64,000 nucleotides of DNA from Prionace glauca (taxonomy: Eukaryota > Chordata > Chondrichthyes > Carcharhiniformes > Carcharhinidae). A program made the translations under genes and the position numbers. The DNA lies in contig CM075724.1 in assembly GCA_037974335.1 (NCBI GenBank), positions 62,894,470-62,958,469 of the forward strand. The letters are read 5' to 3'. The notes under the pieces were generated by a model. That model was not told where the DNA came from and made no database searches. It saw only the letters and a list, made by a program, of their open reading frames with translations. Position 1 is the stretch's first letter; each line of letters opens with the position of its first letter. Positions 21,901 through 32,590 of the stretch are shown here, piece after piece.

Positions 21901-24380
21901 AGGTTAAGAACTATTGCACGAGAAAATTTGAACGAATACTTAATATTGTTCCGTTAGAAATAGAGGAATTTGAAAGCAAATACGTTTGGATTTTTGTTCT
22001 TATATGGGATGTGAGCATTTCTCATGAAGCCAGCATTGCCCATTCCTAATTGCCCCTGAACAAAATGGCCTGCTAGAAAGTTGCAGGGGGCAGTTAAGAT
22101 TCAACCACGTTGCACTGGCTCTGAAGTCGCATGTAAACCTGGCTGAGTAAGGAGGGCAGATTTCCTTCCCTGAAGGACATTCGTGAACCACTTTGTTTTT
22201 TTACCACGATCGATCATAGTTATATGGTCAACATTACTGAGACTCGTCTGATATTCCATAGCTATTAATTGAATTATGTTTCCAGAAACTGCTCTGGTGG
22301 GATGCGAATCCATGTCCTTAGATTGATTACCAGCCTGAGTGCATCGCTGGCTATATATATATATCGATTTCAACACATTGCACTAAATTCAGTGTAAAGG
22401 CACTTCAATGTTTCTGTTGGAATTTCCCGTGACATTTCCGCGATTATTAATATGCATAAAACTTACGAAAAATTTTCACAATGAATTCTACTGTAGGTGG
22501 CTTTCCTTTTAAAAGTTTCCTCCTACCTTGGTTAGGGTTAGAAATCGTGAACGCCACAATAGCCGGAGTCTTAAGGGTGACATGAGATACCAGGCATGTA
22601 TAATTGACGTCTCTCGGTACAGGCTGATTCTCAAACAAAGTGCTGGAAACTTCATACAGTCCGTCGCTGTTCTGCGTTTTATTGGTGTGTATCCCTGATG
22701 TAGTTTCGACGCCAGTTTTATACCAAGTGAGGGTGTAATTTTCCGGATAAAATGCAGCCGTTTCACAGACGACGATCAGAGGCGCAGTCGAATTCCCTTC
22801 AGTTGTCCTGGAGAAAAGATTCAGTGGGGTTGGGGCCACTGCGGAGCAGAAAGTGAACAAACTACTGTGCACGGTTTGGAAAAAATAAATATACGTCTGA
22901 TGTTCGGTTAATATTCTTACTCACTGGTAATTCCTATTTCCTGCAGTTGAATATTACACACAAGATCAGAATAGATCTAATCCATATAAAGACTGGCATT
23001 CGATCAATTCCAATAATTTTTGAATTCCCTGTCGGATAAGGTGAGGTGATTTGCTAATCGACGTTCTCTTTAAAGCGGCTAGAGAATTAAATCCTGATGA
23101 GACAGACGTCTCGCTGAGTTCTTACATGTTTAATGTACAGTGACATAACAGAGAGTGACGATTAATATTTATATTATTGATGATGAAAAGAGCGTTTTAA
23201 TGCTCCTTTAAAGCCGCAGGTTGATATTTGATTAAATAAGTTACTTTCAACTGAATGCAGAAGTTTCACCAACACGGCCTCTCTGTTAAATTATAGGCAA
23301 AATGCAGATGCTGGAATCTGCAAAAGCCTCTCTGTGTTGTTTATTTATTTCAAAATTAGTGAACTGGCAGCCACGTATGTCGGAAACTCCAATCTGTTGA
23401 GTAAATCAATTTTGTCAACAGTTAAACATTGAATATTGAATACGCGCGATATCGTTCTTTGAAATTTACTTTAAGGAATACTGGTATTCATGGACTATTA
23501 AAACTAAACCAAAAGCTTTGTCTATTTATCGTGGGAATAGCCCAGTAGTATAAAAGATTTTCAGTTAATTTGACCTTAGGAATTCATTCAGAATGCCACC
23601 AATGTAAATCTGGTGCATGAATTTACTTTATAGTTGTGATGTGTTTGATAAACATTACTAATATATTCAGTATATTATGAGTGGCATTGTAGGTATAATT
23701 AGCATTCTGAATGCAGAGGACACGAATATACAACTACCTTATCGCGAAATATGTCCATAGACATAATTTCACTGACACAAAGTGTGCACATCCCCGATTG
23801 TTGTGTTTGATGTATTATGGCGATCTCCCTCGCCCTGTATTTCAACCTTACCATGTACGGTTAGATGCGATCCGGTTCCATTTCGTTGACCTACTCCCTG
23901 ACAGATCACCATACAGTGATAGATTCCAGAGTCTTGAAATGTCACATTTATTAAGCGAAAGAAACCGCTCACTTTATTTTCCATACCAAACCTTTTTCTC
24001 TTGTCTGGGCTTGAACGCAGGAATTCGTTCTCACCATGTTTCCACCATAATACCCGTACCCAGGATTGGGATGGAAAAATGGGGAATATGCAGTAGAAGG
24101 TGATGTTTCCCCCTCTGGATACAATCGTTTCGACTGGTGCTTGAGACACACTGAACGAAGTCTGGTCCGCAACTGTCAGAAAGATAGACAGACACAGGTT
24201 AATTGCATTAGGTACAACATAAATGTAGAAAAGTGAAGAGAGGAATTAAGTTATTTAAATTGGTATGAAAATTACGTCCTCGGAAGTTATTAATTAAAGT
24301 AGCATGGCAAGTGAAAAACTAGTACCTGTATGAATAATTCCTCGGAGGATCAAGCACAGAAGTACCATGATCGTTGTCAT
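18826..24380 (-). CDS. V(J)-C1 immunoglobulin-superfamily receptor, five exons, NKp30/B7-H6-like
   Basis: Spliced on the minus strand: exons 24380-24326, 24172-23852, 22838-22527, 20958-20845 and, tentatively, 18935-18826. They total 912 nt, an open frame of 303 residues plus stop. All introns are GT-AG and phase 1 (153, 1013, 1568 and about 1909 bp). The order is signal peptide, V-set domain ending in a J-like strand, C1-set domain, membrane segment, and short tail. It should be a type I surface glycoprotein with about seven N-glycosylation sequons. V plus C1 with a membrane anchor fits the B7-H6 (NCR3LG1) and NKp30 (NCR3) group and other V(J)-C1 immune receptors, in which such proteins act as cell-surface ligands or receptors. 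I cannot resolve which by eye. The membrane segment has no charged residue, so pairing with an ITAM adaptor by that route is unlikely. Introns hold SINEs, and the last intron holds a LINE. Confidence 0.75.
19505..20702 (+). mobile_element. CR1-clade LINE family A, 3' part
   Basis: It begins at RT motif A (DLSGFSGGV-like broken, then GGV; the DNA matches 12046 onward) and runs to the TTCTTATG tail. [13 protein letters not shown] and [10 protein letters not shown] are visible; the latter has Thr in place of the Ala of the F-A-D-D motif. A TAA at about 19883 replaces a Glu codon of WQMEFN, and small deletions occur near 20430 and 20485. It lies in the last intron of the receptor gene, antisense to it. 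Confidence 0.85.
20845..20958 (-). CDS. Receptor exon 4: connecting peptide and transmembrane segment
   Basis: The exon has 114 nt, an acceptor AATCTTGCAG and a donor GTAAGA. It encodes ENVPKLH, then a hydrophobic stretch of about 21 residues ([21 protein letters not shown]), then [10 protein letters not shown] as a basic stop-transfer. There is no Arg, Lys, Asp or Glu inside the membrane stretch. Human NKp30, in contrast, has a membrane Arg for adaptor pairing. The phase-1 borders on both sides match the other exons. Confidence 0.75.
21175..21580. mobile_element. Two facing fragments of tRNA-derived SINE family 2
   Basis: Positions 21175-21425 read as the minus-strand SINE: the antisense B-box-like TTTGAACCGATATCC near 21345 and the CCTCTTGAGTAATAGG block. 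Positions 21435-21580 read as the plus-strand 3' part (AAGGGCAATTAGGGATTAAC, AATAAATGTTGGCC). They are in opposite orientation, inside the C1-to-membrane intron of the receptor gene. Confidence 0.5.
22000..22370 (-). mobile_element. tRNA-derived SINE family 2
   Basis: Minus-strand copy. The 3' end is GGGATGTGAGCATTTC and GCCCATTCCTAATTGCCC near 22010-22060, the middle is GGCAGATTTCCTTCCCTGAA near 22158, and the tRNA-like part is TGGGATGCGAATCCATGTCC near 22300. A short AT run at 22353-22364 follows. It lies in the same intron, about 160 bp from the C1 exon donor. Confidence 0.6.
22527..22838 (-). CDS. Receptor exon 3: C1-set immunoglobulin domain
   Basis: The exon has 312 nt, an acceptor GCTCCGCAG and a donor GTAGGA. 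Cys25 and Cys82 form the expected pair. Diagnostic C1 features are [14 protein letters not shown] (FYP at 30-32, Trp39), LYEVSSTL (61-68) and YTCLVSH (80-86, the C-x-V-x-H motif). Sequons are Asn16, Asn34, Asn53 and Asn79. This set is that of antigen-receptor constant domains, MHC, tapasin and B7-type membrane-proximal domains. The domain starts with a short hinge-like VAPTPLNLF. Confidence 0.85.
23852..24172 (-). CDS. Receptor exon 2: V-set domain with J-like strand
   Basis: The exon has 321 nt, an acceptor CTGACAG and a donor GTAAGG. Counting exon residues, the core disulfide is Cys28 (NITFYC) to Cys87 (DSGIYHC), with Trp43-Trp44 in the C strand (VLWWKHGE) and Asp81 in the D-S-G-x-Y-x-C motif. 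Sequons are Asn23, Asn76 and Asn98. The last strand, GTGSHLTVH (residues 99-107), follows the FGxGTxLxV pattern of rearranged Ig/TCR domains, although it is encoded in one germline exon. Cys91 is an additional cysteine just after the F strand. Confidence 0.85.
24326..24380 (-). CDS. Receptor exon 1: signal peptide
   Basis: The ATG at 24380-24378 opens a 55-nt exon encoding [18 protein letters not shown] plus one base of the next codon, followed by donor GTACTAG. The hydrophobic core and short length fit a signal peptide. The exon is exactly as long as the signal exon of the second gene at 55926-55980, and the donors are alike (GTACTA and GTACTG). The start is chosen because it is followed directly by a hydrophobic run and a phase-1 donor. 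Confidence 0.7.
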
Positions 24381-24430
24381 AATTTGCAAGGCTTCCAACT
24401 GTTGTCTCAGTAGTAACTGCGAGTTTACAA

Positions 24431-24484
24431 CTTTTAAAAATAGCTTGCTGTTAGTTTTCCTTCAGAGACGTCGCAGTGACGTTT
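24431..24484 (-). promoter_or_regulatory. Possible core promoter of the receptor gene
   Basis: On the minus strand, upstream of the ATG at 24380, a TATA-like CTATTTTTAAAAG occupies 24443-24431. Upstream of it are a palindromic GACGTC at 24467-24472 and an AAACGTCA (CRE half-site type) at 24484-24477. Spacing of about 50 bp from TATA to ATG allows a very short 5' leader. The motifs are short and could be chance. Confidence 0.25.
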
Positions 24485-26429
24485 AACATCCGGGAAGAGA
24501 GGTTTCAAAAACTACGCTTCCATTTTTAAGTGAGATTTTCTCATTTTTGCAACTACTTAGTTTCCTGGAATTACATGTTTTACTGGCAGCACAAAACAAG
24601 GGGAATTTAGATTTTCTAAAACTGAATTTATGAACATTCTCCGAGCTGGTTTGTTTCCTGACAGGTAATGATAATGTAGTCACACTGGACAGCAGAGAGG
24701 TTGTGAACGAAAATGAATTCAGAATACGCACCATGGTCATATTCAGACCTACTGTAATTAGGGACAGTTGTCTGGCTATTTTTATATTGCACAAGAGCTG
24801 GAGAGACATGATCTGGGAGCTGACAACATATGCACTGTCTTCAGTGAGGACCAGAAGGTTGGGGATATGTTGACTATTTCCAAGGAGACCACAGTCGAAT
24901 ACGAGCTTTTTGAAAAGGAGTGATGACAATGATATCCATGGGCATAAAGTCGTCAGATAAACCGTCTGTTAGCATGTTAGCTATGATGGGGACTGAAAAA
25001 GTGAGCCACAAGTTGTTCATTGCAAGTAGACTATGGCACAGAAAATGGTTCTTAGACAATACGTGTTTAGAGTGTGTTTGGGGAAGAAGACGAGAGGTTT
25101 CTGCGTTACAGAGTTTCTCGGTTATGATAGGATGCGGAGTAGCAACTTGGTTCGCAAGATAAATGGAAAGAAGGAAGCAGTAGAAATCATTGGCTGGAAG
25201 ATAATTTGATGACAAAGGATTCCTTGAAATTCTTGTAATATTCGCTAAGCGAGGAAGGTTGAGAGATTTAAGCAGAAGTTTTTGGGTTTGAGGATGGGTA
25301 GGGAGGATGAATGTGTGGGGTGGTGGTTTGTTTCTGATGAACATGGCAGTCGAGGTGTAGGGGAACAAATAATTAGTTATCGTTGCTCTCCAGCACAATT
25401 GTCCAGTAATGAGCATTGTGGTTGTGAACGGTGAGACTTTGGGAAGCTTCTCTTGATTTAACCAGATGAGGCTCTGGATGGTTAGGCCAGTTGTTTGTAA
25501 GAGCTAATCAATCCTTTTGGAATTGAGAATGCGAAGGTTAATGTTATACCATTATTACAGTAATTATTCGAGATCGGGAGGCATTTATTTTGACTACGTG
25601 CGCTTACCCTTTATATCCTTTCTTTTCTCAACAGATTTCCAAATTATTTCATTCCAGGAGTGCACTGTTTCCAATCTGTATCCCAGAAAAATATTTTGCT
25701 GCAAAGCTGTATAATCTGTTCGTCGTCACGGGAAATTGTCTTCGATAGTATTGTCGCATGCTTCTTCTCAAAGTAATTTTTTGGATACAGTTAAACAACC
25801 AGAAAGCGTACTTCATTCTCAATGGTATCTCATGTCCACCTCAGTAGATTATGAGTTGGATGCTCACTCCGGAGGATTCAACAATAAATCTGAACTGCAA
25901 GATATAGCTCTGCTCGGCGAATGCTGCCATATTAGAGACGTCGCATTTCAGATGAGGTGTTCAGTAGCCGCAACTGCTTTGCAAAACGATCTTTTTTTCT
26001 CCAGTGTTTGCTTCCTGTTTTTTTTCACCTTTCCATGTAACATTTGAATCTCGATGTGAATCGAGATTAACTACTGCTATGAGAGAGAACATCAAGGTGA
26101 ATGGTGAAAAAACGAGATAAAATTGGCACAGCCATCAGAGAGAGCCAACCCTCTTAGTGTGAAGATGAGATTGGAAATGGGAGAGATTGTGCCCAGATTC
26201 ACAGAATTCAGTTGTGCAGACAAGCAGAAGACGCTGGGAACATTCTTTTCAGAACAGAAACAATGAAGAATAAATGTGATAATAGTTTCCGAAACTATGA
26301 GTAGTTTTAGAGAAGTAAATGGGGAAATTGTTTCCAGGATTTGTAAGGTAAACACGCACATCTATGATGATTAGCAAAGCAGTCAGAGGTGAGAAACATT
26401 CATGGTCACTGCACAATATTCTCCCCTAT
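24485..26429. other. No supported gene upstream of the receptor
   Basis: The minus-strand open frame 24929-24483 (148 codons) and the overlapping one to 25416 show no domain, and the splice context is unclear. I see no further V or C1 exon (no W-W-K or D-S-G-x-Y-x-C pattern) in this stretch. Confidence 0.4.
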
Positions 26430-26610
26430 TCCTTCAGGGATGTTGATGTCGCTGGGAAGATCACCATTTGTTATTCATCCCGAACTGTCCTATCAGAGCA
26501 TAGTCAATAATCAACCATTTTGTTGTGGATCTGGAGTCACGTGCCCGCCAGACTGGACAATAAGACAAATTTCCTTCCCTAAGGGCACTACTGAAAAAAA
26601 AACACTGATA
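26430..26610 (-). mobile_element. SINE family 2 fragment, diverged
   Basis: GGATGTTGATGTCGCTGGGAA, the GTCACGTGCCCGCCAGACTGG block and AAATTTCCTTCCCTAAGGGC match, in antisense, the 3' half of the SINE family seen at 28870-29165. The tRNA-like part is not present. Confidence 0.45.
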
Positions 26611-27682
26611 GTAGATTTAGATTCCGGATAAAATAACTGCAGTCAAATACCGTAATAACTTAAATCCTAGTTGACGTGCTGGTATTGGATCCAATGCTGC
26701 CAAATCGTTGCAATCAGTCCTCTTAATTATTTGGTCAGCCATTAGCATCTAAGCCACCGTCTTCGCACTCTGCACTGCTCATGCTGAGCAATGTTTGGCT
26801 AGCATCAAACAAACGGATGCCAAAATGGCCTAAATACTTGACTGAAACATGTTTTAATTGCAGCCTATCAAAGGAGCAGCATTAAGAATGGAGTTATGTC
26901 GCACTGAAAAAAGTTGCAGACGATAACACTGACGAGGAGAGAAAATGTGTGTGTTTATGTGAGACCGAGTTTCCACGAAATTTTAAAGCTGCAGTCCTGC
27001 ATTTATGGGGTACCGGAACATTTTGGTTTATGCTGATATGGTTCGAGTGTTACATCTTAAGAAAGTGGATGTTTTAAGCAATAAACCACTAACCAGTAAG
27101 GAAAGGGAGAATATGTCTCCAAACCGTGGCTTGACCAAAAAAAGGCCCTTGACCAGTTGAAATTCACGATTATTACCTTGAAGGGAAATACGGGCATATC
27201 TAACAGACTACAGAAAATTCAGAGGTAAAGGCCAACATTGAAAGATGAATAAAAGTGGGCATTTATAAGAAAGCAAGCACCAAATATATTGGTACAATTC
27301 TAGTTACCAACACTTAGTAGTAAATCTATATGCATTAGCAGGACAAAAGAAATGGTGCTAACATAATCTTGATATTCTTTATAGTTATCCAGTCAATTGC
27401 CTTTTCTGGATTTAAAAGCTTAATTAAAGTGTATAGTTCAATATCTAATCCTGGTACAAAAGCAAATTAATTCTTGTTTACCGCACGACATTTGCAGTGC
27501 GTTCCGATTTTGGGAAGTTGACAGAATTTTACCACAGGCCTTTTTTAATTCTCGGTATTCCGGCTTTCTTTTTTTTCTGCAAATTATTGTTAGTTTCATA
27601 ATCACAAATGCAATGAGACTGTCCTTTTGTAGCTTGGATACATATGTTCTGAAGGATTTTCTGCTCAAATTGACGAATCCAT

Positions 27683-27901
27683 TTAACAAAAGGAAAAATA
27701 GAATTATTGGAAACCAGACAGTTTAGTTCAGGAGACAGCCATAATTGTGGGACAATTAACAAAAGCAAAACCAGAATTATTGGAAACGAGACAGGTTAGT
27801 TAAGGATACAGCCTTAATTGTGTAACAGTTAACAAAAGCAAAACCAGAATTATTGGAAACCAGACAGGTTAGTTCAGGAGACAGCTTTAATTGAGCGTCA
27901 A
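27683..27901. repeat. Tandem repeat, 73-bp unit, three copies
   Basis: Each unit begins TTAACAAAAG and contains AGAATTATTGGAAAC-AGACAG and a TTAGTT-AGGA-ACAGC block. Units start at 27683, 27756 and 27829, exactly 73 bp apart. The second and third are the closest pair; the first differs in its opening GGAAAAATAG. Confidence 0.85.
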
Positions 27902-28869
27902 TTAAGGAATAATTAGTACATTAATAGAAATGCTAGGAATTCTGGAAACGTAATTTGGGAAAGAAAACTTTCTAACTTTTATAATTATGATCAAATCATT
28001 ACCACTTGTTTATTAATACAGTTTCTTAAAGTGCTGTAGGAATAAAAATCTAGTGTACTTCTCAGGCCACAGAGTAAAAAGAGACAATATGACTTGTTAA
28101 TATTATCTAGAAAGAATGAATAGGCACTTGATTAAAGAGATGTTGAAAGATGTGGGTCGCGAGGGAGAGAGAGAGCTTTTGATGGATAGGCGTTGAGAGT
28201 TATTTTCTAAGTTTTTCAGAGTGGTCACTTCAGAACGTGGCCTGTGAAGGGTGACAAAAAATCTCTTCAATAGTAAAGATTACTCTCTCCTCTTATTGCT
28301 ATTAACGAATAGCATATTGCTATTAATTACCAGTTTGCCTTTTATCTTTCTGACATTTTACTTTTTTCATAATTAATAAACATTTTGTACTCGCCATTTA
28401 GAGTGACCCTTCTTCCAATATGGTTAAGTCTCTGGAATCTGATGCGATTTAAATGGGTAATAATTGCAAATAAGTGATCCCCACAAATCTTAGATCATGT
28501 GAATAAAAAACATATAATACTGCCTCTGCTTGAAGAAGATTCTGAAGGTTACAGGGAACGTCGGCTCTCTCCTGATTGATTGAGAATTGCGTTGACTTTT
28601 TCTAAAAGGCTTTGAAATAAGTTTGAGATTGAAGTCTCCAGACATATATATTTCGTGTGATATCATTTCTTTTGTATTGAACTCGACAACAGCTTGCACA
28701 ACATCTCTCAGCATCAGATTGTTGATAGCGTACTTGGTGATTGTTGTTCCCACAACTATCTTGTTGTTTATTAAAAATGCTGTTAAAGTCAAAGCTTGTT
28801 GTGTTGATCGCAATAACTTCGACAATAGGCTAGCAAAACTGACAGTGTCGGCAATATTGTTGCTATATC

Positions 28870-29165
28870 ATTAATTCAGAAACTCAGTTAATGTTCTGGG
28901 GATCGGGGTTCGAATCCTGCCACGGCAGCTGGTGGACTTTGAATTCAATAAAACTTATCTGCAATTCAGAATCCACCGATGACCATGAAACCATTGTCAA
29001 TTGTTGGAAGAACCCATTTGGTTCATTAATGTCCTGTGGAAAAGGAAATCTGCCGACCTTCCCTTACATGATCTAGATGTGACTCCAGAACGACAGCAAT
29101 GTGGTTGACTCGCAACTGCTTCCTGAACAAGGCTGAAGCCTGGGCAATGTCCTACGAATTAATAA
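28870..29165 (+). mobile_element. tRNA-derived SINE family 2, best preserved 3' body
   Basis: A B-box GGTTCGAATCC at 28908 is followed by TTTGAATTCAATAAAAC, TGACCATGAAACCATTGTC, GGAAATCTGCCGACC, TGTGACTCCAGAACGACAG and CAATGTGGTTGACTC. An A-rich end lies at 29160-29170. The A-box region is decayed. The order of these blocks defines family 2 in this window. Confidence 0.7.
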
Positions 29166-29169
29166 AAAA

Positions 29170-31195
29170 AAATTCTATGGTTATTGTTCGCATCCGCTCC
29201 ATAATATCCATTAACTGTAAGAAATAGAATTGCTCTGTGTCGGCACCCATGGATACAAAAGGACATATAGTTGTGTTGTAACAACTTGAAAACTATTTAA
29301 TATTATCACAAACTGGGATTTGGTGACTTGAAAGAAACATACATGATTTATGTCATGTTCTTCTCGACAAACCTTATCTGCGAGATCTCCCTCTCCCTTT
29401 CCTGGCAGTTCTTAAGATCAGACGGTGAAATCCGTCGATATTACGTCGTTATTGCCGCTGACATGTCGAAAGTAATTATCTGAATTATTCTTTTTTGAAA
29501 TGAAGATGTTTATTTTTCTTCATTGTTGAGGATGCATAGATATAGCCAAAAGCCAATTGAATGTAGAATCACAGGCACAAATTCACTCAGTTATACATTT
29601 TATACCTTTCCTGTGACCAAAGTCTACCCAACTAACTAAACAATTAAAACAGGCATGAAAACAAAACCCAACCAAAATGGGAAAGACATAAAGTGCACAG
29701 GGCCTTAAACTGTTTAAGTTTAAACCCCATGGCCTACTTAAAAAACAACTGTTACTGCAGCGTAACATGGCATTTCTAACTTTTGAGAGGTGTCCATTAC
29801 CCTGCCACACAGCAGACAACGGCGCTTCTTTTCGCATTGATTACGTTTCAATCAGGTAGGCTTAATTTTTGTGTGAAATAAATGCAGCGCATCTCTGCCT
29901 CGCCCAATGCATGTCTGATAACTATTTGTATTTTGCGTTCGACTTTCTAATAACTCTTTGTTAACCAAACGCCTACATCTACCTAACGACGTGAGCCCCG
30001 GTTTTGTGTCTCAAATGTTTACGTGATGCTTTCAAACAAATGCACAATTCACTTTGGACATTATAATTACTGTTTTGGAATGGGTGCCAAGACCAGCGGT
30101 CCTGAGATTCGTTTTTAGTGCTCACAAAACGTTTAACTATATTTCAAGTGATTCCGGATACTAGAACTACCGCCATTACTGTCAGACCTGAAATAGAATT
30201 CAGCATTAATCTCACTGTAGTATAGCATGATATGCCTCTCATCAGTGTTACCGGGAACTCGTTAATGTTTTCAGAGTAACAGGCTCTCTATTAATGTTTT
30301 AGATCCCGAGACCATGAAAAGGTAACTGAACTCTATCTAACATTTCTAAATATTCCGGACGTTCCGAGATTCCAGGGTTGCTGGAGTAGCGCTTAACCTG
30401 ATTCCATTCTGAACATGCAAGTGTGCTGTTGGAGTATTGTTCTTTCAAAACTTGCCAGAAGTGCCACGGAGACTTTCCATGTTTAATAAAACTGATGTGG
30501 CGCCGTTTCTCCCAAATAATCCACAATACACATTTGTGCTTTGTTTTTACATACCGGTAATTTCTTCCACTAACCAACGCGAGTAATACTTCCAGCAGTT
30601 CTAATTACAGGTGTTTTGTTTTTTTATGGCCTCTTACGATCTTCCAGTGAGCAGTTTAAGTATCAATCATTCCGCAGTTGACAACAGTTCCACCAGTGAT
30701 TCTGAAGGTTTTCAGTTCAAGTCGCACCCCAAACATCAAAAGCTGACACCACAGTTCTGAAGGAACGATTAAGAGTTGTATCTGTTGCCTTTCGGACGCA
30801 ACTTCATACTGAGGCCCCGCCTGCTGGAAGGCGCTTGAAAAGAATTCCCAAACATGATCTGCTTCACCTCGCCTGCCTTATGGAACGCAGCTGGCGGGAA
30901 TGCCAGGAACGAAGTGGCAAGTCGAGCAAAAATGAAAGCAGGTAACCATTTGGGCTGCAGCTTATGCACCTCGTGGAAAGCCTGACAAACACCACTCTCA
31001 TCATTACGCACCGGGCTAGGTACAACTTCAAGAGCGCCGCCCTAAGCAAGCATCCGTCTAGGGTAAATATGTGGGGTTGAGGGCCCACATTAAACATTCA
31101 TTCCCTCCAGCACCATTGCACCCAAGTAGCTGTATGCATAATTACACGATACACTGCAAAAACGTAAAAGTTTTCTTTGACAGATTACGTTAGGA
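29170..31195. other. No recognisable feature
   Basis: There are open frames up to 92 codons on the minus strand (30299-30577) without domains. No splice-compatible Ig exon or named repeat can be supported. Confidence 0.4.
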
Positions 31196-31455
31196 CATTA
31201 TTCTCTGGAGCGTAGAAGGATGAGGGGAGATTTGATAGAGGTGTATAAAATTATGATAGGTATAGATAGAGTGAATGCAAGCAAGCTTTTATCTGCTGAA
31301 GCTAAGGGAGAAAACAATCTAGAGGACATGGGTTAAGGATGAAGGGGGAAACGTTTAAAGGGAATTGTTTGCGGGGCGTGGGGGGGGGGGTTCACAAGAG
31401 AGTGGTGGGAGTGTAGAATGAGCTGCCAGATGAAGTGGTAAATGTGGGCCCCACC
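31196..31455 (+). mobile_element. LINE C-terminal fragment, CR1-like
   Basis: The plus strand reads LERRRMRGDLIEVYKIMIGI-like sequence (31205-31270), then a GGACATGGGTTAAGG stretch, then a FFTRVVGVWNEL-like block near 31400. No tail repeat is present. It is older than the family A to C copies. Confidence 0.55.
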
Positions 31456-31479
31456 TATGGCTGTCTGAACTGAGACGGC

Positions 31480-32110
31480 TCCAAATAGTACTGTCTCCAA
31501 GACTGTATTTGACGATTTCATGTTTGTTGATGACGGAGAACGAACTGCCAGACCCGATCTTGCCATCCATTGTCGCATGTGCGTGTGTTCTATTGCACGT
31601 GACAACGTTGGCCTTATGATCAGCACAAAGAAAACCGAAGCGACGTACCAGCTTGTTCCAGCGAAGCTCTATCTCAAGTTCGGTAGTCCACAGTGGTTCC
31701 TTTATCTTGATTGCCCTCTCTCTCGCTGCGCCCGCTCCCTTCTTTCTCGATCATCAGCAAAACGCCTGCAAGAGTTGTAATCATTAAAACACCACAAACA
31801 GCAGTCATATTATGAAGGCGATCAGTCTGCCTACCAGACTGAAATTCTATGGAGCAATGCTCCTCTCTATGCAGGCCATGGCGCATGGACATTGTACCTC
31901 TGCCATGCCAAAAACTTTGACGGCTTCAACTTGAGTTTTCCTTGGAAGCTTCTGAAGATTGGATGATCGTACAAAATACCAGACAGTGATTGGTTGACAG
32001 TGACAGTGAGTTTGTATGTCAAACGTCCGTACAATAAAGAGAGGTCACAACTGAATTGAATTGGTCTGATGGCCAGAATGCCTAACACTCTTTCACCAAA
32101 GTTAATCTCC
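31480..32110 (+). mobile_element. Non-LTR reverse transcriptase fragment of another clade
   Basis: Translated in pieces, the plus strand gives FVDDGERTARPDLAIHCRM (31520 on), DNVGLMISTKKTEATYQ (31600 on), then AVISSLLYGAML-like, LKIGWSYKIPDSD (31940 on) and WIGLMARMPNTLSPK (32055 on). This is the series xxDD, GLTISxKKTE, LLYG, LRxLLxIxWQDKIPD, LRWxGHVxRMPDxxLPK of a jockey/RTE-like family quite unlike the CR1 copies here. Clade assignment is uncertain. It is broken and has no visible ends. Confidence 0.5.
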
Positions 32111-32548
32111 TACGGAGATTTTGAGTAAAGGGACTCCCACAGTCAAAAGGAATAGCTACGAGGACATTCTGAACACTTTGCTTTGGCGTGTTAATATCGA
32201 CGCTGATTCTTTTGTAACTCTATAGCTTTTTAAATTCCAACATATATTAGTTGAATGTGCTGTGTTATATTTAACACACAAATCGCTTTCAAATATTGAT
32301 TCTACATGTATTTTCTGTAGCTTTACGTTTGGCAAAACGATTCTGCAATTTTAGTAGACTCATACCAAGCACAGCAACAACAAAAGCACACTATAACAAA
32401 GCAGTTGCCCTAACAAAACAACGTTGAAGAGCATCTGTTTTAATGAAGTTCTACATCCATTAGACTTCTGGAGAATGAGTGCACTTTCCCAGGCATCTCA
32501 TTCTGTCTTATCTCAAGTAAAAGTAGAACTATTCTTAGTTGTATTCTT

Positions 32549-32590
32549 TGTGCGTGTGTGTGTGTGTGTGTCTGTGTGTGTGTGTGTGTG
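32549..32590. repeat. (TG)n microsatellite
   Basis: About 42 bp of TG dinucleotides with one TC interruption. Confidence 0.9.

Noticed and set aside
24483-25416. Minus-strand frames of 148 and 180 codons upstream of the receptor
   Set aside because: Composition is uneven, there is no domain, and the two overlap in different frames. They are probably chance frames in AT-rich DNA.
26860-27250. Possible retroviral or LTR-element pol scrap (short Asp/Gln/Leu-rich frame near 27130)
   Set aside because: The match is a few residues only, with no LTR, primer-binding site or neighbouring pol motif. I see no supported retrovirus-like, Polinton or envelope-bearing element in the window.
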